Positions 54,257 through 64,000 of a DNA stretch of 64,000 nucleotides are shown piece by piece. Both the position numbers and the translations under genes were made by a program. The number at the start of each line of letters is the position of its first letter. Positions within the stretch are counted from its first letter, which is position 1. Location: the NCBI GenBank assembly GCA_030435675.1, contig CM059621.1, positions 12,586,001 to 12,650,000 on the forward strand, in the 5' to 3' direction. This DNA is from Steinernema hermaphroditum. Its lineage: Eukaryota; Nematoda; Chromadorea; Rhabditida; Steinernematidae. The notes beneath the pieces were generated by a model. That model made no database searches. It saw only the letters and a list, made by a program, of their open reading frames with translations, and was not told the DNA's origin.

Positions 54257-57200
54257 GGCGGCGGGCGCCGATCCGGCAGGCGATCCGACTATTCGTCGGC
54301 GGCGCTAATGTTTCGAACGCACTCTACAGCTTCAGTAGTCGGTGGTCGGTGGCGTGGTTGGTGGTCGCCGAGGGGGAAGCGGACGACGAATTAGAGGGCG
54401 TGGCTCGTGTTCGACACCACCAGCTCCAACTCTCCACAACTTTTCCACTTTGGTGAACGCGTGTGAGCGTCTTGTTTCTCGCCTTCACATAGCGAGATTG
54501 GCGGCCCGCTGGAGGCGCCCGGATAGGGGTGCGCGGTCGGGAACGAATCGCGGGCAGAGGCTAGTGGCCCCTTCTCGGCTGATCTGAAATGAATAAGCAA
54601 CTAAGTGGCCCGAAGTGAACAATAAACGACTTTTTGGCGCGTGTTTATTTCCGCAGGGAGGACAACAAAGGGGCTCCGTGACGGCCCCGACGGCGACGGT
54701 CTCAAGACGAATGGCTCCGTAGCCGCCGGAGAAGGGACAAGCGAATTTTAATTAACTGCTTGAGGGGGAGAAGCGCCCCTTTATTACCCGGGCCGCGGCG
54801 GAGTCGCGCCAGGACAACGGCCCCCGCGGGCATCGGGGTGCTTTTCCACGAACCCTCGATTCACGGAACGGTCAGAATCCGGAGGCCTTCCCGAGCGGAG
54901 ACGATCCGAAGAGTGGCGTCGGATGGGCGCCGACTAACGGGGCTAATTGGACCCGCGACGGGTATGGATGTTCAACTAATTTGCATTCGCAATTCGCGCG
55001 CGAATGGCGAAATCAATTTGCATACGTTATTGTTTTCTTTTCTTCTTCTTCGATCTTCGCCAATCGACTAACTTCGACCAGCAGAAGCAGAGGCAGAAAA
55101 CAACGGGGGAGGGGGAAGCGAATTATGGATTTATGGCAGGGATCGCGTGCCTGATCTCCCAGGGATTATGATGTTGTCTGCCAAAAATAGACGTCTAAGC
55201 GTGCGCGGGGAGAGATAACTTCGGTTATATTCGGCCATTGAGGGGAAGGTATTATTTTGATATTTTTAGAAGGTAGGGGGCGCGAGGGCCCTTCCCCTAA
55301 ATGCGCCCTATAGTGCGCCATATTACTAGAGACGGCAGTCTTCAAGAGAACCTGTGACTAAATAGGGATTTAAGGGCACGTGAAGCATTTCTTTTCCAAG
55401 AGTGCAATGAGAAGGACAATCTGAAACCACTGACCCTAATAGGCAGTCGTTCAAAACGTCAAAAGAAGCAGAAAGTGCAAAATTTGGTAATTTGACGAGA
55501 AGTGACTCACTCTCACTGGCGTTGTGGCTATAACTCACATTACACAACGTCTACAAGGCTACATTTAAAGAGCCAACTGACTACGACTTGCTCTTGCGTC
55601 TGTTTTGCCGTGGGTCAGTCATAACTTATAGGTCATATTTCCACTGCGCGACGCCATAAACATAATAATACAAATTTTGTTTGTTTACCACAGAGTCCGC
55701 CGACCGAACATCGGCTCGTTAGTTGACCTACTGGGCTGGATGATGTCTGCTGAAGAAGAAAGAGCATTTTAGAAGCATCGCTAAGTTATCTTAGAAGAGA
55801 TTGTGGACATTTGATCCACTCGAACTAACGCCGAAGCTTTGGGCTCTATGAGATGTTCAGTACCACGTACAAACATCTTTGAATGTACGTTGCATGAACA
55901 GAACTCATATTCGATACACAACAATTTCACAACAGCCAGTCTATGCATGCTACGGTGTAAATTTTTAACATTTCTGACATGAAATAAATTCTCTATATTT
56001 TCAAATTTTTTCCTTAGATAGTTTCTGTACTTCCACGTTCGCACGTTTTTTATTTCCATTTTACGATGATGTCTTCAGCTTTTTCCACTATTAAAACAAT
56101 TTATGCCCTAACGAGACTGATTGGACAATATGTTTCGGCATATGGAGCGAAATGGCAACTCGTACAATGGTCAAACTTATCCTTTCCAGCTTTTACAGGA
56201 GGGTGTTATTTATTTAGTTTTCGAAGCCTTTAACTTCAAAAGCCGTGAATGCTGAACCGTCTAATTCCCACTCGTCAAGGCCAAATGATAGGGAAAAATC
56301 AGGCAATACCGGGCGGCAACGCCAACTTGTCGCCCTGATCTTGTGTTACTCGACAAAAAGCCGAATTAAATAAAAAAAGGGTGGTGCTGCTTGAGACATA
56401 GGAGAGCACAAACACGAACACTCTTCTAAAAGTCGCATAAAATTTTGCTTTCGCATGAAAAAAACACAAAATTGGACAAACACTTGATTGGCAACAAACA
56501 CTTATCCCATGTGAATGCCTTGTGCTGCTTTCAAAATGCGATTTCGAAACAAATTTATTGAATACACAGAAGTGCTCTTCTTTGTACAAGAAGGACTACC
56601 TTGGAAATTAGGGTGAAATGTATTATCCACCCACAAAACAAATCCCAGAATAGCCCAGATCTCAGTTTATCATCCATTAAAGCTAGAAAGAAACTAGAAG
56701 GCCCGCGGCACGACAGCAAAAACAAAGCCGAAATCAGAAGCAAACATCGCCGTCCACTTCCAGGCGGGCCGCGCAGCCATAACACTTCCGCCCGAATATC
56801 CACAAACATCGGCCATTCGCCTCCTCCATCCATAATCGAGAAATACATCCAGCACGAACATAATCATAGTGCGTCGGCGAGACTCGAAGGAGGCGACCTG
56901 CCGAGCTTGTCGCCGCTGGATTAGCCGACGGCGTCGAGCGAAAGAGGATAATCAACTTATCGCCTTCTCGGATCAATGTTTGACTTCTGTTTTCAGAAGG
57001 CGCGCTCCCGAGGCGTTCGCGCCCATAAAGGAGAGTAATTGAATCGAGAGGAGAAAGCCGGCGAGGATTCCGCCGAGAGGAGTTTAATATGCGCGGGGCT
57101 CTCAGCGATTGCGTTAACTATTCATGGCCACACACGGTGACCGAGGCCGTCGAAGAAAGTGACAAAGAAAAAGACCAAAGTTGAGGGGTAAGAGGTTGTT

Positions 57201-60200
57201 GGAAGGGGGACCGGGTTGAGGCGAAGCGGAAAGGTCGCCGGAGTTGTCAACAACGGACGGCGATGCATTATTAATCGAATAACAAAAGGACGATTTGTGG
57301 AACGGGAAGTGATGTATTCTTCGAGCTGACTAATCTGGACAGAAGGGCGCAGCTCTCTTCTAGTGGCAACATTGTCATTCTCGTGGAAGTGAATGCCCCA
57401 AGACAAACCTGAGGGAGCCTAAACCTCGGCAATATAGAACGAAAAATAATTTATAGGGGTGTTTATGGCATATCTAAGTGGCAGCTGGTCAAATTAATAG
57501 TTTTCCGTTCGGATTCTGGGAACTACGTTTTCAGCCTATGCATACATATGAGAAGTCTGAAGGTGTATTGGTCCAGATGACTGACATTTAGTCTTTTGGA
57601 GGCAGATCCAAGTTCAGATCGGGAGATCCTAAAATCCTAAAAATTTATTTAAAGTATTACGAAGTCCTAAAAATCTTGTTCAAATTTTTGTAGCACACTC
57701 AAACAGAAAGATAACGACAAAAACGAACGGACAAAATTTCTATTCCATAAATTCCGGTATGCAAGACATTTCAGTTCCAATTTAGATGCTTTAGAATAGG
57801 ACTGTAAGCTCGATAGGCTCGATAGATCATAAGCATACATGGGTGGCTACCAGAAATCAAACCCGTCCATTTCTGAAGATCTCTATACAAGTAACCGTGT
57901 TTTGAACAGTCTCAATGGTACGCCCATTTGTAGCACAAAAAGGAAAAAGAGATACCAAAAGAAAAAGCCAAAAAAGATACGATCTGCGTGGCCTGTGTGT
58001 AGGAGAGGCACAGGAGATATCCTAAAGGGCACAACTTCGAAAAATTTATTTCGTTCCAGCGGAGAGGTATAGTGTTATTGGGCTATCCTTATGCGTTCAA
58101 ATCACACAGAGTTACACTAACTCTCCTTTCAAGGCTTAGGCTGCTATGAAAAGAACGTAAATGACTGCCATATCTTATTTTCCCCCCTTTTCCAGGGGAT
58201 CCTTCACTTGACATTTTATTTCTGATATAAAAATCAAAGAACAAAAATTCGCTCTTTGTGTGGCTTCCAAGGTTTCGAGGTTTCGAATAGTTTAGCGAAT
58301 AAAACGAAGGACAAATAGTGGAGAATGCGACAAGGAGCGGGTACTTGGATTCACCTAAGAGCTGGAAACCCTCACGCGACCACACGCCGAGTCGAAGCAG
58401 AAAAGGATTTGTCGACGTGATGGGATCGCGAAAACACGACGCTCAGAGGCTATATTCGAGCGCCGTTTCATCATCTGCTTCCGCTCCACTCGGAGGTCAA
58501 GAACACGAGAAGAAGACTTCGGCCCTTGGGGGAATATCGATTCGAACTCCCAAATAAGTCACGTAGCCGATTTTCGCGCCGTTTCATGACAATCTGACAA
58601 ATTGCGCGCGTTAGTCCGCCAAGAGCGCCAGTTCCAAGGGAAAAAGAAAACAAAAAATCACTCGAGGAGACGCTATTTGGGGAATTAGGGGAGGAGGTAT
58701 GGACGGAGAGGTCGGGGGATCTACGGAAAGGAGCGATTCATCTTCTTCGACGTTCGGACGAGGTCTTGAATCGATAATTTCGCAACTTTCAAGATAGGAA
58801 AGATTAAAGGTCACTAAGACGATGGTAAGGCACAGGATATGAATATAAATAATAAGTTAACAAAAATTTAGATGCTCTGAGAGGTGGACAATTGTAAATA
58901 GCCATGCTTAGCACTAGATTAGAGACAAACACATAATAAAAAAATATGAGAAAATGTAAAGAATAATTTTAAAATATAAGAAAAATAAGTAGATCGTGAA
59001 ATAATCGTGAACAGTATACTCAGGGAATATTCAACTTTAGAGTTAAAAGTGAAGATGGAAATATTCGAATCAAACAGCCTGAATAATAATAAACCGACAT
59101 GAAATGGTCATATAATAATAAGACCGAGCCATCATATAAACGATTAGATTCGCATTTCGCTTAAATTGTTCACGCTGGAATTTCATGGCTACGCTCATTC
59201 GAAATGGTTCTCGAAATAGGAGACATATGGTGCTCCAGCCCTTCTTATTGACGGTCCGCGACAAGAATGACCGATCGCTAGGGGCACAAATGAAAGTGAC
59301 TATTAGTTCGTCAGGTTACAGTAAATCCTTTTCCAAAGAACACTTGGGATAACATAGTCCTGTATCCATATAAAAATCAATGCACAAGCAAAAAGAGAAA
59401 ATCACGTTTTTTGACTTTTCAAACCTTATCTAGCACCGAATAGGAAACTTGTCCTTGTCATGCAAGTCCAAGAACCAAGAGTATTTTATATCTGAATCCT
59501 ATGAACCGATCGTTCTAATGCACCTATTACAGCATAGCGGACCACGTTTGCGCCTAAATTTCGACCATATCAACAGTTCGAATGAAGTTTTATACGCTAA
59601 CTTTTATAATTTAGATAAAACATGATCTACAAGAGGAGAGAAAAATTTCAAAACCTCTAAAGACTCTAGAAATCAAAAGAATCAGAGAGTGGGTCAGCAG
59701 TGAGGTGCTACTGGAAGACGTTCAATTTGCGGCGCTAAAAGCGGAACACAAAAAAGCACTCAGTGTGAGGAAGTGAGCCCCTTCATCTCGAAACAAAAAC
59801 CCCTTATTTAGGGTTGAATTACAGACTCCCACCGCTAAAAGCCCAAAGTGGCGCTTAGAGCTCGAATAACACCTAATCGAATATTCACGTCAAAGGAGAA
59901 TAAAAGAGTTGCAAAATAAGAATCGGGGCGGAGGCCCCAGAAGAAGCCCGAATCGTGCTGTTATTGGCCAATCGAAGCATCGATAATCGCGAGTGCGACG
60001 CAAAACAACTCCCGAAATGAGAGAAGAGAGCAAAGAGGGCGATATTAGAAGGAGCAGTCCGAGGAATTGGTTTGGTGTCCAACGGCGACGGCGCAGCCGA
60101 AAAGGGGATGAGACGGGGCGAAGACGAATCGGATTACTCCCGGCCGGCCCTCCAGGCAACCGAAATTCGGCGGCAGCGGAATAAGAAGGCGCGGCCGACA

Positions 60201-61860
60201 TCGATCCACCCGGGCGGCGCACAAATTGTTTTAAAAACGACAAATTTGGAACGTCCGAAATTGAATCGCGTCCAAATTTGTGTCGTCGCCGAAATCGGCG
60301 CCGTCGCCGGACCCGACGAGCGAAGAGTGCACTTTGGCCATTAGCCCTGAGGGGGCGAAGGCTAGCAGGTAACTGGGCTAATCACCACGAAGCTCTCCTC
60401 CACCGAAGAATCGATTCCGCAAATCGAAGGCGTTTGCGGCGCCGCCGCCGCTGCGCCGAAGTATCGACGTTTTTGCCATAAATGAGAGTGTAGTGCTGCT
60501 GCTGAGGCTGGTGGCTGGGGGATTGGAGCGCCCGCCGACGCACCCCAAAGTTGTATATTTCGGGGGGCCGCCACGTCCACTTCTCGGCGCCGCGTGTGTC
60601 TTAGGAAAATCGACGATGGCGACGTCGCAATCTGTCCCCTCCCGAGGCTTGGCTCCCCCCGGGCGCTTCAGACGGACGGATGGAACGCGTTCGGAAAAAA
60701 AACGAAAAAAACGGGACTATCGTCCTCCGCTGGGATCATCGCGGCGTAGCAGAGAATTAATTGGGGCCGAAGGGAGTGGAGGGGTCTGCACTTTCGTGCT
60801 CTTTGTGGGGATTCCCTAATCGCCGAGTGTTCTGAAGTTGATGCTTATTATGTAATGAAGGCAGTCTTCGGCTAAGGGTGGTTCTTCAGTGGGGGCACAA
60901 GGATACAGGAACCAAAAACGGCTCATTCTATCGTTTATTTACGTTTGAGCATTTCTTAAAATATGTGCTTTAATAGGTACTTCTGAACGGCCACAATTAA
61001 AATGTATTTTTGAAATGGAAGAAAGCATCTTCTTGTCCTTCAAACATGCTATTATTTGGGACATGTTTTATGTTGTCCTGTTAGAGAACCAAAGTAGAAG
61101 TTTGGCATCATAAAGGTACCATTAAGCGATCGAGGTTCTGGTAACATTAACACTAACAGGGATGATTTACTCGCTGTGGACAGAGTTGTCGGGTCGGATA
61201 TCCGAAAGTTTCGGGTACTCGAATAAGACTGACGGTGAGTGATTCACATGAGCAGATCACGCTTTTTCCTGCGGATCAGATTACACATGAACATGCGAGG
61301 TATACGTCGAGATCATAGCTAATAGTCTTCAAGCTAAACGGCAGCCTGGTTCTGGTCTCATCAATCAAAGTATTTCATGGCCATTATTCACAAATTGTCC
61401 AAATTTCCCAATTTTCACTGGACAACCGTGTCAACTATACGTAACTATCCATACATAGGCGATCAAGCAATCCGCCAACAAGCACCCTCGATGAATTTCG
61501 GCATAATTTCTGGAAGTGCGCGTCGGTCGACTGAACTCCAATTCATGCAAATGGCGATCGGCGCTAATGGAAGCGGCGTAATTGGGCGCCAAGTGAGCGT
61601 CGTCGGTCCGTCGGGGTAATTGGGTGAGTCGCCTCGGCGCGCGACAATCACGAAAAAGACGACTCAGATTCGGTCTTCTACAACATGGTTTTGGCGGCTC
61701 GGACCGCGAGCCTTTCATGATTAGCATGACCATGGTCATCATAGTCGTGGGGGGAGTCGAACCCGCGCCCTCTGCGCGGTGATTTGGGACGTTTCCATTG
61801 TGTCACAGGAACACATGAGGACTGCGCGCATAAATCCATGTGGTGCATGTCTGTTCGGAC
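54257..61860. other. 7.6-kb region upstream of unc-10 without recognised genes
   Basis: Many short open frames occur on both strands, none with a domain, spliced-leader context or neighbouring exons. The unc-10 promoter and any 5' noncoding exons should lie at the left-hand end. GC-rich patches alternate with AT-rich ones (for example 54650-55000 against 58800-59100). I see no RNA gene apart from a weak tRNA-like segment at 61744-61812. Confidence 0.5.
61744..61812 (-). pseudogene. tRNA-like degenerate segment
   Basis: The minus strand has TGACACAATGG (near an A box) and, 42 nt later, GGTTCGACTCC (a perfect B box), at tRNA-like spacing. The acceptor and anticodon stems do not pair, so it is at most a tRNA pseudogene or a tRNA-derived SINE head. 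Confidence 0.25.
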
Positions 61861-62019
61861 CTAAGCGATGCTAATTCGAGAATGAGGAGTTGAGCACACT
61901 TCGGCGACGCCGATCCGGAAATGAGAATGCTAATGAGGAGAAGAAGCGAGGGAGGAGACGAGGAGAAGAAGTTGGGGACAAAGAGTGGACTTTGAAGGAC
62001 ACAGGAGGAGAGTTTTCAG

Positions 62020-62075
62020 GGATCACTGAGCAGGAAGAGAAGAATGAGATGCCCGAGTGGGCACGCAGAAAGCAC
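62020..62075 (+). repeat. Direct repeat with 63232-63290
   Basis: GGATCACTGAGCAGGAAGAG followed by AAGA(A/C)TGAGATGCCCGAGTG is present at both places with very few differences, about 1.2 kb apart and in the same orientation. Confidence 0.6.
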
Positions 62076-62599
62076 AAACTTGAGGAGTCCATGCTAAGAA
62101 GGTGCACGATAAGGACTTCGAAATTTTTTCCGCTTTGGGGGTCCTCCATCATCTGTGTTCCTCATTTAGATTATTGAATTTCCGCACAGTGAACGCAACA
62201 TTTGAAATTGTGATTCATTTATGAGCGAGAGTTTTCCTGATGACGCCTGAATGAATCCGAAAATAAAGTCCTTCTGTGAACTGGAGCATGAATGGGACGG
62301 ATATTTAGAAAAAAAAATGCATAGTCATGTACATAAGCAATCTAATAAAATAGGATGAACCGAATGTTTTCTTCATCCCCTCATCGGATACATTATCCAC
62401 TGCCTAGACACCTTCTTCTGCTCTTCTAGGCGTGCGTAGTGCTTCCTGTCCGTCCGACACTTCCTTAAGGGGTCGGTCATTTAGTGCGCACTAGATGAAG
62501 AGATAAAAGGACAACGAATGGAAATTTCAACGTTCGTCGGTAAATATTTGCTTATTTATCTGGCGCGATTATCTCTGTTCTTTGTTTTTTTTTTTCACA

Positions 62600-63020
62600 C
62601 AAACGGTGGTGGTGTTCTCTGAGCGCCGGCGGCCTTTATTATGACTTCTCGCGCACGCCCGGAACCGGACATCTTGTTGTCAGCGGTGGTGGCTTCCGGG
62701 TGTCCCAATTCCTTCTGAAAACCGGAACACTCACACATGCCACAGGGTTTGCGATGTGTTAAGTTATGATGACTCTAGCGACACAATTCCCCAATTACGC
62801 GATTTGTACGGTATCCCAGAGAATACCCTAGCTATTCGCCAGTCGGTAGCGATACTATTCTCCCAAAAAAAAATCCGGTCGGTGGCGGCGCGCCACACCG
62901 CACACGTGGAAATCGTCCGGAAACCGGAAGATGTATCTTCAACTATGGTGGTGTTCTCTGAGCACCGACGACCTGTTGGATGACTTCTCACGCATCGGAA
63001 CAAGGGCTGTGCAAGTTATG
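62600..63020. repeat. Dispersed repeat R3, copy 2, with internal duplication
   Basis: The reverse complement of about 62640-62750 matches 490-590. In addition GGTGGTGTTCTCTGAGC followed by CCG-CG-CCT and ATGACTTCTC occurs twice (about 62610 and 62945), so the locus has a partial tandem duplication. Confidence 0.5.
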
Positions 63021-64000
63021 AGTTTTTAGCTTTTTGACAAAACTCGACTCAAAGCTCGGCCCTAAGGCACTGTTCATACCGGACGTCCAACAACGTCAGT
63101 CGAAAGCGAGAGGCTCTTCTCTGTGGCATCACTGAAACTCACCGATCTTCGAAGGCCGATGACACCTTAAATTACCCAGAAGCTATTGTCTCTAAAGCCA
63201 AACAACAAACGTTTAGTGTACTTCTGCTATCAAGGATCACTGAGCAGGAAGAGAAGACTGAGATGCCCGAGTGAGCATTCGGAAAATGTCTTTAAGTTTT
63301 GCCATTCGAGTTTTGAGTTTCGCACAGCCCTGATGCGCAGAGGGTCGCTATCGCCACCGCGACACGAGCGAAATCAAATGACTGAAAGCGAAAGGGAATC
63401 CTCCACGTGTGATCGCTAACCATCTTCCGAATTTTAACCACTAGAGCAGAAAGGATGCTACATCTTCCGTTGTTTGCGCTGACCTCTTTACTCGAATACC
63501 TTTAACTGTTATCGTCAATGAAGTTTGACGAAGATCTACCTGTGTTCGAGCCGTTCCGTATTCAGAGATACTCGATGCGATAAGATGGACCGCTGATAGA
63601 GAAGTGAGAGTTTCTGCTTGGCACTTATTCTGTCGAAAACGATGACGACGCTCCTCTGGCATAGTTATTTCAATAAATTTATTAAAGCACATCTTATGCA
63701 ATAAAATTTTAACCAATCGATCATTCGGCGCGCAAATGCAAGGCTTTTTTAATTGAATCTACGACCTGTTAGGTTTGACTCAAGTGTCCATGGTGCTCTC
63801 ATCACTCAAACACATCGTCGGAGATGCATCACCGCATCAGGGATGTATGTATTCACCTGTAGAACAACCCTCCCGCATTCAGAAACTCCGTTTGCGATAA
63901 GGTCGCGCGCTGATAGCCGCCCACAAAGGATGCGGGTTAGATTCTAATCGGAACATCTGTGTTTCAGCACGGAGTCGTGTCGCACTTTCTTCCAGAGTCT
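63021..64000. other. Repeat-rich right end, no gene recognised
   Basis: It contains the second copy of the direct repeat (63232-63290) and a loosely repeated block (63545-63600 and 63855-63915, sharing ATTCAGA, TGCGATAAG and CGCTGATAG). No coding sequence was supported. Confidence 0.5.

Noticed and set aside
1..64000. CRISPR arrays, rRNA genes, bacterial-style operons or viral genes
   Set aside because: No regularly spaced repeats, rRNA cores, Shine-Dalgarno-led gene chains or viral proteins were seen; everything supported is nematode-type nuclear sequence.

Overview
The window is nuclear DNA of a nematode, probably a rhabditid-type species outside Caenorhabditis. The evidence is short introns of about 41-50 bp ending in TTTCAG or TTTAG, splice acceptors placed directly in front of start codons (trans-splicing style), compact genes, a clear UNC-10/RIM orthologue, several Otx/K50 homeobox genes, Tc1/Tc3/mariner and RTE-type transposon debris, and small secreted families typical of nematodes. 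No bacterial, viral or organellar gene was seen. In C. elegans unc-10 and two Otx genes (ceh-36, ceh-37) are X-linked, so the block may derive from the X; that is inference.

Layout. 2.5-5.1 kb (-): a secreted CUB-like/VWA protein with a mucin-like tail. 6.2-9.9 kb: transposon graveyard, including a 1.44-kb foldback element nested in older transposase debris. 10.1-11.7 kb (-): an Otx-type homeobox gene with a TAATCC-rich upstream region. 17.8-20.3 kb (+): two tandem paralogous four-helix membrane proteins. 21.9-24.8 kb (-): three more K50 homeobox genes spaced 134 and 92 bp apart, arranged like an operon. 24.8-29.3 kb: no gene identified. 29.3-29.9 kb (-): a Mia40/CHCHD4-like protein. 30.4 kb (+): tRNA-Ile(AAU). 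30.8-32.1 kb (+): a secreted ML/GM2-activator-like protein. 32.4-33.5 kb (-): two paralogous six-cysteine secreted peptides. 33.9-36.2 kb (+): a helical-repeat protein and a four-helix membrane protein. 36.2-42.2 kb: two small C2H2 zinc-finger genes separated by decayed RTE retrotransposon pieces. 42.9-54.3 kb (-): unc-10/RIM, reconstructed as 18 coding exons and about 1,490 residues with every splice phase consistent. 54.3-64 kb: no gene identified, with repeats at its far end.

The genes do not form one pathway. The most notable arrangement is four bicoid-type (Lys50) homeobox genes on one strand within 15 kb. All four share an intron at the same place inside the recognition helix. Three of them sit in a putative trans-spliced operon, which is unusual for developmental transcription factors. 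Gene models were built by hand from reading frames, splice consensus and phase; positions are exact where phases close and approximate for repeats.
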